From: Candidatus Geothrix odensensis
Lineage (GTDB): Bacteria; Acidobacteriota; Holophagae; Holophagales; Holophagaceae
DNA: 64,000 nt
Direction: 5' to 3'
Assembly (NCBI GenBank): GCA_016714685.1
Contig: JADKCH010000012.1
Span: 1-64,000 of the forward strand
Below the pieces are notes generated by a model. That model was not told where the DNA came from. It did no database searches and saw only the letters and a list, made by a program, of their open reading frames with translations. A program made the position numbers and the translations under genes. This document shows, piece by piece, positions 33,867 through 43,683 of the stretch (its first letter is position 1; every line of letters starts with the position of its first letter).

Positions 33867-35019
33867 TCAGTCATCCCCCGGAAGCTCGATGAAAAAGCGG
33901 GTGCCTTCGGTCCAGTTGGTGGTGAATCCCACCGTCCCGCCCAGCACCGTCTCACCCAGCAGTTTCATGCTGTAGGTGCCCAGGCCGCGTCCGCAGTCCG
34001 CCTTGGTGCTGAAGGAGCGCTGGAATACGCCATCCGCGACCTCCGGCGCCATGCACCCGGGATTCTCCACGACGTAGCTGGGACGCCCCCCCCCGCCGTT
34101 CGAACCAGATCTTCGCCTGTCCCCCGGAAGGCAGGGCCTCCAGGGCGTTCATCACCATGTTGCTGAGGATCCGGCACAAGATGGCCGGATCAGTGCGAAG
34201 ACACCCAGCCTCGGGAGGGACGGGCAACCGGACCAGCCGGCCGGCCAGGTCGGAACCGAGGGCCACCTCCAACTCATCGAGCACGGCCTCGCAAGCGACA
34301 TTCCGGAGGTCCGGCACCAACTCCCCGCACTCGGCCTGCAGGAGACGGCGCTGGGCGTCCACCTCGGCCGTGAGGTGGCTCGCCATGTTAAGCACGTGTC
34401 CCGCCACGGCGGCGGCGTCAGCGCCAGCCGCCTGGAGGATCTCCGCCCAACCCTGCAGGCCCTGGAGGGAATTCATGAGGTCATGGATGAAGATGCGCTC
34501 CAGGGTCTCGCGGCGCTTCAGGGCGCTGATGTCGCGGAGGGTGAGCAGGGTCAGGGTGTGCCCAGCCACCACCAGGGACGATGAACGCACCGCGAACTCC
34601 CGGGCCTCCCACCGTCCGTCGCGGCGCAGGCTGATCAGGCATTCGCCCTCGGAAGCCTGCCCTGTGGCCTGGCTGGCCAGGATGGAAAGCAGGGCTCCAC
34701 ACCGCCGGCAGGCCCTGGAACTCCCGCAGCCATCCGGTCCCTCATTGGCGTGGACGCATTCAAGAGTCTCCCCAATCCGCAGCCCCCTGCAGCGGGCGGG
34801 CTCTCCCTGCATCAGCGCCTCGAGCAACACGGGATTGGCCGCCAGGATCTGGCGCTGCTCGTTGAGGATCACCGCGTAGCTGTCCACCGCTTCCAGCACC
34901 GCGTGGACCAACGCATCATCCAGGCACAGGCTGGCCATGTCATCCAATTGGGTCGCTGTGGCCCGGCCCGAAGGGGCGAAAAAGCCCCGCTTTCCCGCCA
35001 ATCCACGGTCCACACTCAT
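33867..35019 (-). CDS. PAS-domain sensor histidine kinase with a Cys cluster (one-base frameshift)
   Basis: No transmembrane helix, so cytosolic. A PAS domain (about residues 34-165) holds four cysteines, C88, C98, C104 and C107, in a C-x9-C-x5-C-x2-C pattern that could bind a metal, Fe-S centre or heme. The H-box is F-I-H-D-L-M-N-S-L-Q-G-L with His179, followed by the N-box S-N-M-V-M-N-A-L-E-A-L. At the C9 run 34086-34094 the frame shifts; removing one C restores G-R-P-S-Y-V-V-E-N-P-G-C and the G-box (D-C-G-R-G-L-G-T-Y-S-M-K-L-L), ending E-L-P-G-D-D at 33867. Corrected length ~383 residues. No response regulator is adjacent. An N-terminal start at ATG 35019 follows GAGG. Confidence 0.82.
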
Positions 35020-35100
35020 TCATGCCTCGTGGGACAAGTATCAGTGGCTCGGGGTGGCCCACAATAAGGGAATACCCTACTTTTCTTGGCCTTCCGGTCT

Positions 35101-35874
35101 TCAGCCGCGCAGAATCTGCCATCCGAGACGAAGGATCAGGGCGCCCACCACCCCGATGAAGACGCCCCGCACCCAGCGGCTGCCCTTGCTGAGGGCCACA
35201 TGGGCCCCCAGGTAGCCCCCCACCCCGTTGGCCGCGGCCATGCCCAGGGCCACGGAGGGAAGCCAGCTCCCCTGGGCCACGAAAAGCACCATCGCCGTGA
35301 TGTTCGAAGCCCAGTTCACGCTCTTGGCCAGGGCCGAGGCGCGCAGGAAATCGAAGCCCAGGACAGCCACGAAGAGGAAGATCAGCAGGGAGCCCACGCC
35401 AGGCCCGAAGAATCCGTCGTAGAAGCCGAGGACGAGAGCGATCAGCGCCGCCAGACCCCGCTGGTGGCTGAGGCCGAAGCGCGGGGCGTGGAGGTTCCCC
35501 ATGTCCGGCTTGAGCAGGGTGAAGGCCAGCATCACCAGCAGCAGGCCGAACATGACCGGCCGGAGGAAGTCCCCGTGCACCCGATAGGTGAGCCACACAC
35601 CCCCGGAGGCGCCGACGGCCGAGGCGGCCACGGGGCCGACCATCTCGCGCCAGGAGAGGGTCCCCGAGCGCAGGAACTTGCCAGCCGCCATGGTGGCGCC
35701 GGTGACGGCCACCACCTTGTTCGTGCCCAGCAGCGTCGGTAGGGGCGTGCCGGAAGGCAGCGCGAGCATCAGCGCCGGGATGGTGATGAGCCCGCCCCCA
35801 CCCACGATGGCATCGACGAAGCCCGCCAGCAGGGAGGCGAGCATGAGGAGGGCGAGGACGGGGAGGGAGGGCAT
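35101..35874 (-). CDS. TauE/SafE-family anion permease (YfcA-like)
   Basis: 257 residues with about eight membrane helices. The first helix carries the family motif L-A-G-F-V-D-A-I-V-G-G-G-G-L-I-T-I-P-A-L, repeated in the second half as G-F-Y-D-G-F-F-G-P-G-V-G-S-L-L. L-G-T-N-K-V-V-A-V-T-G-A is another conserved segment. Characterised members export sulfite, sulfoacetate or take up anions; the substrate here cannot be assigned. It follows frr on the same strand after a 136-base gap that holds an inverted repeat. Confidence 0.85.
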   Translation of the reverse strand: MPSLPVLALLMLASLLAGFVDAIVGGGGLITIPALMLALPSGTPLPTLLGTNKVVAVTGATMAAGKFLRSGTLSWREMVGPVAASAVGASGGVWLTYRVHGDFLRPVMFGLLLVMLAFTLLKPDMGNLHAPRFGLSHQRGLAALIALVLGFYDGFFGPGVGSLLIFLFVAVLGFDFLRASALAKSVNWASNITAMVLFVAQGSWLPSVALGMAAANGVGGYLGAHVALSKGSRWVRGVFIGVVGALILRLGWQILRG

Positions 35875-35879
35875 GAACG

Positions 35880-36001
35880 AGTCCGGAGTCTGGAGGCACT
35901 GGTTCCTGGGGCGGCTGCGGGCCGCACCCCTTCTTAGGTTTGGGCCATGCGAGTCCGGAGCGGCGAGATGTGCATCGGCGCCAACCTCCAGACTCCGGAC
36001 T
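35880..36001. repeat. 122-bp segment bounded by perfect 17-bp inverted repeats
   Basis: AGTCCGGAGTCTGGAGG at 35880-35896 and its exact reverse complement at 35985-36001 enclose 88 bases; a third, partial copy of the arm (AGTCCGGAG) is at 35952-35960. The element fills almost the whole gap between the frr stop (36011) and the start of the permease gene. It could be a small non-autonomous mobile element, a large cruciform regulatory structure or paired operators. Confidence 0.6.
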
Positions 36002-36010
36002 GGACGTCTG

Positions 36011-36586
36011 TCAGACCTTAAGAATCTCCGCTTCCTTGTGCTTCATGGCCTCATCGATCTCCTTGATGTGGGCGTCCGTCAGCTTCTGGATGTCGTCCAG
36101 GGTCTTCTTGGCCACGTCCTCGGAGATGTGGTTTTCCTTGGCCTTCTCGAGCTTCTTCACGTCCTCGTTGGCGTCGCGGCGGATGTTGCGGACACCGGTC
36201 TTGATCTCCTCGCCCAGGCGGTGGAGCACCTTCACCAGCTCCCGGCGGCGCTCTTCGGTGAGCATGGGAATGGGCAGCCGGATGACGTTGCCGTCATTGC
36301 CGGGGTTGATGCCCAGTTCCGATTTGAGGATGGCGGTTTCGATGGCCTTGATGGCGCTCTTGTCAAAGGGCTGGATGACGAGCATTCCGGCCTCGGGCAC
36401 CGACACCGTGGCCATCTGGTTCACGGGCACCATGGAGCCGTAGTAGTCGACATGGACATTGTCCAGCAGGCTGGCATTGGCCCGGCCCGTGCGGATGGTG
36501 GCCATCTCCTTCTTCAGCGCCTCCACGGAGGCGTGCATGCGGCGCTTGGTCTCCTGCAGAATGGCATCGGGGGTCTGGGCGGTCAT
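36011..36586 (-). CDS. frr: Ribosome recycling factor
   Basis: 191 residues from ATG 36586 (M-T-A-Q-T-P-D), preceded by AAGAGG. Contains the conserved K-E-M-A-T-I-R-T-G-R-A-N-A-S-L-L, Y-Y-G-S-M-V-P-V-N-Q-M-A-T-V and L-T-E-E-R-R-R-E-L-V-K, and the C-terminal helical motif D-D-I-Q-K-L-T-D. It splits post-termination ribosomes with EF-G. The usual partners (rpsB, tsf, pyrH) are not in this window. Confidence 0.97.
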   Translation of the reverse strand: MTAQTPDAILQETKRRMHASVEALKKEMATIRTGRANASLLDNVHVDYYGSMVPVNQMATVSVPEAGMLVIQPFDKSAIKAIETAILKSELGINPGNDGNVIRLPIPMLTEERRRELVKVLHRLGEEIKTGVRNIRRDANEDVKKLEKAKENHISEDVAKKTLDDIQKLTDAHIKEIDEAMKHKEAEILKV

Positions 36587-36680
36587 GGTCACCTCTTAGA
36601 GCTCGTGAATCTCTCCTTTATACCCCATGAAGCCAGTGGTTCCATGCGTGCTAGAGTGGGGACACTTTCCCGAGGTCCCC

Positions 36681-37535
36681 ATGCGCACGCTCCGCCTGCT
36701 GGCCCCCTTGGCATCCCTGGTGCTGCTGCCGGCATTGACCGCCGCCCCCAGCGACATGGCGCTCACCAGCGCGGATGGCTTCGCCCTCAAGGGCACCCTG
36801 TCCCTCCCTGCCGCCAAGGGCAAGATCCCCGTGGTGATCCTCGCCCATCAGTTCGGGGCGGACCGCACCGGCTGGGCGCCCCTGGTCGAGCGCCTCGCGG
36901 CCCGGGGCATTGGCACCCTGGCCCTGGACCTCCGCGGCCATGGCGCCAGCACCAAGAAGAACGGCGTGGACGTGGTGGTCACCGCCGACTTCATGACCTC
37001 GGCCAAGGCCGTGGGTTTCGATCAGATCCCTGCCGACCTGGCCCTGGCCGCCGCCTGGCTCCGCAAGCAGCCCGGCGTGGATGGCCGCCGCATCGGCCTC
37101 GCGGGCTCCAGCGTGGGAGCCTTCTCGGTGCTGCTGGCCGCCCCCGAGGTGAAGCCTTTGGCCGTGCTCAGCCTGAGCGCCGCGGGCACCGGCGCCTTCG
37201 GCGAGGGCGCCCGGGAACGCCTCAAGGGAGCCACCCTGCGGGCCAGGGCCTCGGCCCTGGTACTGGCTTCCACGGGTGACAAGGATGCTTATGAGAATGC
37301 CCTGGTGCTGAAAGACCTGCCGGGCGTGGCCGTCAACCTGAAGGAGGGCGAGGAGCATGGCTTCGCCTATTTCAAGGAGCGCGCCGACCTCATGGCCGTG
37401 TTCTTCGGCGAGTACCTCACCTACCACCACACGGGCCAGACCTACGCCGCCACCACCCCATCCAAGCCCGCCACGCCGGGCAACGTCATCAATGACCAGA
37501 CTGTGGCCAATCAGAAGGTCCAGGCCCCCAAGTAG
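36681..37535 (+). CDS. Exported alpha/beta hydrolase (dienelactone-hydrolase-like)
   Basis: 284 residues. The ATG at 36681 begins a signal peptide (M-R-T-L-R-L-L-A-P-L-A-S-L-V-L-L-P-A-L-T-A). Motifs: V-V-I-L-A-H-Q-F-G-A-D (oxyanion region), L-D-L-R-G-H-G-A-S, the nucleophile elbow G-S-S-V-G (A-G-S-S-V-G-A-F-S), a candidate acid in S-T-G-D-K-D-A-Y-E, and the catalytic His in E-H-G-F-A-Y. The catalytic triad is thus complete. Divergent from frr. Natural ester substrate unknown. The C-terminal ~40 residues (Thr/Pro/Lys-rich) look disordered. Confidence 0.8.
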   Translation: MRTLRLLAPLASLVLLPALTAAPSDMALTSADGFALKGTLSLPAAKGKIPVVILAHQFGADRTGWAPLVERLAARGIGTLALDLRGHGASTKKNGVDVVVTADFMTSAKAVGFDQIPADLALAAAWLRKQPGVDGRRIGLAGSSVGAFSVLLAAPEVKPLAVLSLSAAGTGAFGEGARERLKGATLRARASALVLASTGDKDAYENALVLKDLPGVAVNLKEGEEHGFAYFKERADLMAVFFGEYLTYHHTGQTYAATTPSKPATPGNVINDQTVANQKVQAPK

Positions 37536-37885
37536 GCTCGTACCGGGGCGCCTCTCACCGCTGGTTACCCTCCTCGCGGGCTGCAGCCTCATTCCTGGGC
37601 ATTCCTGCCTGAGCGGGGCTGCGCACCCAGGCTCGCAAGGTCGGGGCCGCTGGCGGGCAGACGAGAGCCAGTCCTTGGACTTCCGCCCACACGAACCAAG
37701 GGCGACCCTCCACTGGACGGTCGCCCCTGATCGCTGGTCCCGGCAGGACCCGCCCTTCCGAAATTGACCACATCGGTGAGTCGGGCCTGCACCCCCCTCC
37801 TCCGTGATCTCCCCCAGCGCCCTGTCTCGCGACCAGGTCCTGGTGGATGCGTGATGAGCCTTCCCCTGTGGGAGGTGGCCCTGGA
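37536..37885. other. Convergent intergenic region with a terminator-like hairpin
   Basis: 350 bases between the hydrolase and isocitrate lyase genes, which converge here. I see no supportable gene. AGGGCGACC (37699-37707) pairs with GGTCGCCCCT (37719-37728) apart from one bulged C, around an 11-base loop; it lacks a real U-tract on either strand and may serve as a bidirectional terminator. Confidence 0.4.
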
Positions 37886-39160
37886 CTAATGGAACTGCTG
37901 GGATTCCGTGGACCCCACCAGGGCCAGGGTCGAGGCCAGGCCACCGCTGATGGCCTGGGCCACCTCGTCGAAGTAGCCGGTGCCGACCTCGCGCTGGTGC
38001 TTGGTGGCGGTGTAGCCCTTGGCCTCGGAGGCGAACTCGGCCTCCTGCAGCCGGGCATAGGCGGTCATGTGCTCGGTGCGGTAGGCGCTGGCCAGCTCGA
38101 ACATGCCGTGGTTGAGGCTGTGGAAGCCCGCCAGGGTGATGAACTGGAACTTGTAGCCCATGGCGTTCAGCTCCTGCTGGAAGGTGGCGATCTCCTCATC
38201 CGAGAGCTTCTTCTTCCAGTTGAAGGAGGGCGAGCAGTTGTAGGCCAGCATCTTGCCGGGGAACTCGGCGTGGACGCCCTCGGCGAATTCCTTCGCCTCC
38301 TTCAGGTCCGGCGTGGAGGTCTCGCACCAGATGAGATCGGCGTAGGGCGCGTAGGCCTTGGCCCGGGCAATGGCCATCTGCACGCCACCTGTGATGCGGT
38401 GGAAGCCCTCGGGGGTGCGCTCACCCGTGAGGAAGGGCTTGTCACGGTCATCGATGTCGGAGGTGATGAGGCGAGCGGAATCAGCGTCCGTGCGGGCGAT
38501 GACCAGGGTCGGCACGTCCATGACATCCGCCGCGAGACGGGCCGCCACCAGGGTCCGGATGAAGTGGCCCGTGGGGATGAGGACCTTGCCGCCCAAATGA
38601 CCGCACTTCTTCTCACTGGAGAGCTGGTCCTCGAAGTGGACGCCGGCGGCGCCCGCCTCGATCATGCCCTTCATGAGTTCGTAGGCGTTCAGGGGCCCGC
38701 CGAAGCCGGCCTCCGCGTCGGCCACGATGGGCAGGAACCAGTCACGGGTGATGCCGCCTTCACCGTGCTCGACCTGGTCCGTACGCTGGAGGGCATTGTT
38801 CAGCCGCTTGACCAGGGCCGGCACCGAGTTGGCCGGGTAGAGGCTCTGGTCCGGGTAGGACTGGCCGGAGAGGTTCGCGTCCGCCGCCACCTGCCATCCG
38901 GAGCAGTAAATGGCCTTCAGGCCGGCCCTGGCCATCTGCACGGCCTGGCCGCCGGTCATGGCACCCAGGGCGCGGGTAGGCTCCTCGTTCTGGAGCAGCT
39001 TCCAGAGCTTGCGGGCCCCCAGCTTGGCCAGGGTGTGCTCGATGCGCAGGCTGCCGCGGAGCTTCTTCACGGTCTCAGCGGTGTAGGGACGGGTGATGCC
39101 CTCCCAGCGGTGGGCAGAGAAGTCGTCCTCGATGGGGGGGATGGGGAACTGGGGGGTCAT
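37886..39160 (-). CDS. aceA: Isocitrate lyase
   Basis: 424 residues from ATG 39160 (M-T-P-Q-F-P-I-P-P). Cleaves isocitrate to succinate and glyoxylate, first step of the glyoxylate bypass. The family signature with the catalytic cysteine is intact (S-E-K-K-C-G-H-L-G-G-K-V-L), as are G-W-Q-V-A-A-D-A-N, P-I-V-A-D-A-E-A-G-F-G-G and L-A-Y-N-C-S-P-S-F-N-W. Length fits the ~430-residue bacterial enzyme. A GAGGTGCCCC ribosome binding site precedes the ATG. It is divergent from an ScfR/RamB-type regulator, the arrangement expected for acetate-responsive control. No malate synthase is in the window. Confidence 0.96.
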   Translation of the reverse strand: MTPQFPIPPIEDDFSAHRWEGITRPYTAETVKKLRGSLRIEHTLAKLGARKLWKLLQNEEPTRALGAMTGGQAVQMARAGLKAIYCSGWQVAADANLSGQSYPDQSLYPANSVPALVKRLNNALQRTDQVEHGEGGITRDWFLPIVADAEAGFGGPLNAYELMKGMIEAGAAGVHFEDQLSSEKKCGHLGGKVLIPTGHFIRTLVAARLAADVMDVPTLVIARTDADSARLITSDIDDRDKPFLTGERTPEGFHRITGGVQMAIARAKAYAPYADLIWCETSTPDLKEAKEFAEGVHAEFPGKMLAYNCSPSFNWKKKLSDEEIATFQQELNAMGYKFQFITLAGFHSLNHGMFELASAYRTEHMTAYARLQEAEFASEAKGYTATKHQREVGTGYFDEVAQAISGGLASTLALVGSTESQQFH

Positions 39161-39311
39161 GGGGCACCTCGGAAGGGTTGTGGGTGGCGTGATGTCAAAG
39201 ATTGACCTATTCTGGTTCAAGTCAATGAACAGCTGATTTGATAGGGGTTGATTTGAAAATTTCAGTCAATTATCTTCATTGATTTTGTAAATTGATGTAA
39301 ACGAGGTCCTC
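39161..39311. promoter_or_regulatory. Divergent promoter region of aceA and the ScfR-like regulator
   Basis: AT-rich 151-base gap. It holds the hyphenated palindrome GTTCA-6-TGAAC (39215-39230), the near-palindrome TTTGAAAATTT (39252-39262) and TTTTGTAAAT (39283-39292), the last resembling the TTTGCAAA-type sites described for RamB/ScfR regulators. One or more are likely operators; which one is not decidable by eye. Confidence 0.5.
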
Positions 39312-40754
39312 ATGCCCTCCGCCGCTCCCACCAAGCCCGCCGCCCGCCTCGGCGCCAAGATCCGCCTCCTCCGCCGCCAGGAAGGCCTGAGCCAGGTGCA
39401 GCTTGCCGAGGCCCTGGGCATCAGCCCGAGCTACCTCAACTTGATCGAAGGCAACAAGCGCCCCCTCACGGCCCCCCTCCTCATCCGCCTGGCCCAGCAG
39501 TTCAAGCTGGACTTGAAAGCCCTGGCACCCGAGGAGGACCAGCGCCTGTCGGACGACCTCATGGAGGTCTTCGGCGATCCGCTCTTCGAGACGCTGGGCC
39601 TCCAGGCCCAGGATGTGCGAGAGCTGGTGCAGAACAGTCCCGACCTGGCCCGGGGCGTCTTCGAGCTCTACCGCGCCTTCCAGCATGCCCAGGACAGCCT
39701 CGGCACCCTGTCCGCCAAGCTCAGCGATGGCCAGGGCTTCGATCCCGATGCCACACGCCTGCCCTCCGAAGAAGTCGGCGACTTCATCCAGCAGGCCATG
39801 AACCACTTCCCCGAGCTGGAAGCGGCCGCTGAGGCCCTCTGGGTCAGGGCTGCCCTCGAGGTGGATCACCCCTATCCCGGTCTGGTCGCCGCCGCCGAGG
39901 CCCGCGGGATCCAGGTCCGCATCCACCGTGTCTCCGAGGCTCCTGGCCTGCTGCGCCGTTTCGATCCCGAGCGACGCACCCTCAGCCTCTCTGAGCTGCT
40001 GCCCCAGCGCAGTCGCACCTTCCAGCTGGCCCACCAGTTGGCCCTGCTCGACCACAGCGACCTGCTGGACCGCCTCACCACCCATCCGCTGCTGCGCACC
40101 CCAGCTTCCCGGGCCCTGGCCCGGGTGGCCCTGGGCAACTACTTCGCCAGCGCCGTGCTCATGCCCTACGAGCCCTTCATCCGCGCCGCCCGGGCCGAGC
40201 GCTACGACATCGACATCCTGGCCCGGCGCTTCCAGGCCAGCTTCGAGCAGGTCTGCCACCGCCTCACCACCCTGCGCCGCCCTGGCCTGGAGGGCGTGCC
40301 CTTCCACTTCCTGCGCCTCGACATCGCCGGCAACATCTCCAAGAGCTTCTCCGCCTCAGGCATCCGTTTCGCGCGGTTTTCCGGCGCCTGCCCCCGCTGG
40401 AATGCCCACGCCGCCTTCCTCACGCCAGGCCTCATCCGCACCCAGATCAGCGAAATGCCCGATGGCCGCAAGTACTTCTGCATCGCCCGCACCCTGCAGA
40501 AGGACACAGGCGGCTATCGCGGTCAGCACGCCATGCAGGCCCTGGGTCTGGGCTGCGACATAGGCCACGCCAAGGAGCTTATCTACACCGATGGCCTGCG
40601 CCTGGACCAGCCCCCTGTGCCCATTGGCGTCACCTGCCGCCTCTGCGAGCGCACCGACTGCGAACAGCGCGCGTTCCCCCCGATGCAACAGGCCTTCAAG
40701 GTCGAGGAAAACCTACGCCGCTCCAGCTTCTACGCCCGCATCGAAGGGACCTGA
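39312..40754 (+). CDS. ScfR/RamB-type XRE transcriptional regulator of short-chain fatty acid metabolism
   Basis: 480 residues. An N-terminal Cro/CI helix-turn-helix (A-K-I-R-L-L-R-R-Q-E-G-L-S-Q-V-Q-L-A-E-A-L-G-I-S) covers residues ~13-67. The middle is the IrrE-like/DUF955 region (F-Q-L-A-H-Q-L-A-L-L with A-L-G-N-Y-F-A-S-A-V-L-M-P-Y), and the C-terminus is the DUF2083 domain with G-V-T-C-R-L-C-E-R-T-D-C-E-Q-R-A-F-P-P, four conserved Cys that probably bind a ligand or metal. Actinobacterial RamB and the alpha-proteobacterial ScfR/MccR control isocitrate lyase or methylcitrate genes; its divergent position to aceA supports the same job. The gene ends next to the convergent acyltransferase stop with no gap. 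Confidence 0.87.
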   Translation: MPSAAPTKPAARLGAKIRLLRRQEGLSQVQLAEALGISPSYLNLIEGNKRPLTAPLLIRLAQQFKLDLKALAPEEDQRLSDDLMEVFGDPLFETLGLQAQDVRELVQNSPDLARGVFELYRAFQHAQDSLGTLSAKLSDGQGFDPDATRLPSEEVGDFIQQAMNHFPELEAAAEALWVRAALEVDHPYPGLVAAAEARGIQVRIHRVSEAPGLLRRFDPERRTLSLSELLPQRSRTFQLAHQLALLDHSDLLDRLTTHPLLRTPASRALARVALGNYFASAVLMPYEPFIRAARAERYDIDILARRFQASFEQVCHRLTTLRRPGLEGVPFHFLRLDIAGNISKSFSASGIRFARFSGACPRWNAHAAFLTPGLIRTQISEMPDGRKYFCIARTLQKDTGGYRGQHAMQALGLGCDIGHAKELIYTDGLRLDQPPVPIGVTCRLCERTDCEQRAFPPMQQAFKVEENLRRSSFYARIEGT

Positions 40755-41796
40755 TCAGCCCTTCCCCAATCGCCCGGCGGGCTCCTCGATCCAGCGATGG
40801 ACCGCCGCCGCCGCGAGGATCGCCAGCGCCAGGGAAAGCGCGAAGCCCAGGCGACCCTGCAGGTGCGGCGCCACCAACTTCATGGTGAAGGGGTGGAGCA
40901 GGTACAGCCCAAAGCTCCAGGCGCCCAGCCGCGTGAGGAGCTTTCCGAGCCAGCCCTGCTGGCCGTCCCGTGTGAAGGCCGCGAGGGCCACCAGGAGGGT
41001 GATGATCAGCAGGTACCGGTACCGGAGCCAGCCGGTCAGCGCCACGAGGTGGTCGAAGAACTGGGGGGTGGGCCGCAGCAGCAGCCACAGCATGGGCAGG
41101 GCGAGGAGCAGGGCGATCTTCGGATCCAGCCGCTCCTCGGTGGTGGCGTGGAGACCGGCCAGCAGCCCACCCCAGGCCAGCAGGAACACCTGGTTGGGGG
41201 CCTGGACGTAGGTGTGGAACTGGTTCCAGCGGGGCTGGTCCATCACCCCATGCAGCGTGGAGGGCAGGCTCCAAAGCCACAGGCCCACGGCCAGGGCCGC
41301 CAGGAAGAGGAGGCCACCGTGGGGACCGGCCTTGTCCCGCAGCCAGGCCAGGGCTGGGTAGACGAAGTAGAGCAGGGACACCAACCCCACGTACCAGCCA
41401 CCGGTCACCAGGGCGTGGTTGGGGTGGAAGGCGCCGAAAGTCAGGGTGAGGTTTTCCAGGATGAAGCGCGCCGTGGGATCGGGCCCCATGCCCAGGCGGA
41501 AGGCCAGGTTCAGGGCGCAAGCCAGGTAGAACACCGGGGCCAGCCGCAGGAAGCGCCGGAACCAGAACCGCAGGACGCCTTCCTTCTGGATGCGAGCCCA
41601 GGAGGCGGTGCGGAACAGCAGGAACCCGCTCAGCACGAAGAACGCGGACACACTAAAGTTCCCCAGCTTCGCCAGGGCCATGTTCAGCCCCGATCCCGAC
41701 TGGGTCAGGTCGTACCACACGCTGAGGTGATACACCGCCACGCAGAGCGCCAGGATGCCCCGCAGGGGATCCAGGAAGCCGAGGCGGCCCAGGGGC

Positions 41797-41813
<17 letters not shown>
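40755..41813 (-). CDS. Acyltransferase 3 family membrane protein
   Basis: 352 residues with about ten membrane helices. The family start L-D-P-L-R-G-I-L-A-L-C-V-A-V-Y-H-L contains the catalytic His (VYH), followed by S-A-F-F-V-L-S-G-F-L-L and F-W-F-R-R-F-L-R-L-A-P; the C-terminus ends in Y-L-L-H-P-F and R-W-I-E-E-P-A-G-R, another hallmark. Members O-acylate exported sugars or lipids. It overlaps the 3' end of purM by 17 bases on the same strand. Substrate unknown; a role in decorating the surface polysaccharide is possible but not linked by position. Confidence 0.82.
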
Positions 41814-42831
<1,018 letters not shown>

Positions 42832-42920
42832 CGCCCCTCCCGAATCCACCATGATCCCACAGGGATCTTTCCCCTCCGAGGCCAAACCTTCCGGCGGGAA
42901 AGGCCTATCTTGGAGGGTGC

Positions 42921-43601
42921 ATGGATGCCCTCTCCCTCAGCCCCCTCGCCCCGGCCACCTTCAGTGCCGTGAGCACCCTCCGGCCGGTCCAGCCTCTGCC
43001 TGTCCAGGAGGACAAGGCTTCTGGATCCAGAGCGCTGGCCATCCAGGATCTGGCCCAGGGGCTGTTCCAGCAGGCCCTCCAGGCCAGCATCCTCTCTCCG
43101 TTGTCCGAACCCAGCGGCGGCAATGTCGGTTTGGCCCGGGAGGCCACGACCTCCCTATTTGCCTCCCTCTCGGCTCCCCAGGCCCCAGCCAGCACCACGT
43201 CGGCCACCGATGCCACCACCAATGCCATCACCCGGGCCACCCCCTCCACCGCTCCCAGCGCCTCGCCTCCCGCTGCCGTGCTGGCGGATGTCCCCACCGC
43301 CCAGGACGCCTACGCCACCAGTTCGACCCTGGACTTCGCCATGCAGGCGGCCCTGCGCTTCGGTGCCGGCATCGCCGGCCTGGGAACACCCACCCTGCCC
43401 AGTGCCGACCTAGGCCCGGGGCTGATCCGGGACGCGGCCACCGTGCAGCGATTGGGCAGCCTGCAAACCCAGGCTGGGGCGCCAGGATCCGAGGCCTTCA
43501 CCCTGCCCCAGGCCGCCACCACCCGTCTCCTCAGGACCTACGAGGTCACCCCGGCCCCGGCCATCAGTCCTGGGTCCAGCCGAGTGGACCTCTTTGCCTG
43601 A
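42921..43601 (+). CDS. Low-complexity Ala/Ser/Thr/Pro-rich protein, unknown
   Basis: 226 residues with GGAGGGTGC before the ATG. No signal peptide, membrane helix or domain that I recognise. The middle (about 80-130) is Ala/Thr/Ser/Pro-rich and probably disordered, flanked by helix-prone ends with Q-D-L-A-Q-G-L-F-Q-Q-A-L-Q-A and L-D-F-A-M-Q-A-A-L-R-F-G. The next gene, 82 bases on, encodes a similarly biased protein. Resemblance in composition to flagellar hook-length or motility accessory proteins is only suggestive. Coding is supported by the ribosome binding site and consistent third-position GC. Confidence 0.55.
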   Translation: MDALSLSPLAPATFSAVSTLRPVQPLPVQEDKASGSRALAIQDLAQGLFQQALQASILSPLSEPSGGNVGLAREATTSLFASLSAPQAPASTTSATDATTNAITRATPSTAPSASPPAAVLADVPTAQDAYATSSTLDFAMQAALRFGAGIAGLGTPTLPSADLGPGLIRDAATVQRLGSLQTQAGAPGSEAFTLPQAATTRLLRTYEVTPAPAISPGSSRVDLFA

Positions 43602-43683
43602 GGTTGAGTTAGGCTGAAACCAGGGTCGGGACGCCTCATCTTCCTGGCCAAGCCTGCCGATGCATTCAAGGGAAGGAGGGTCC

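Noticed and set aside
35101..35899. 319-codon alternative frame over the TauE/SafE gene reaching into the inverted repeat
   Set aside because: Its translation is Arg/Gly/Pro-rich with no membrane pattern, while the other frame gives a textbook TauE/SafE protein.
37555..38058. 167-codon minus-strand frame covering the aceA 3' end and the following gap
   Set aside because: It overlaps aceA in another frame and consists of Pro/Arg/Ser/Gly runs; no ribosome binding site and no recognisable motif.
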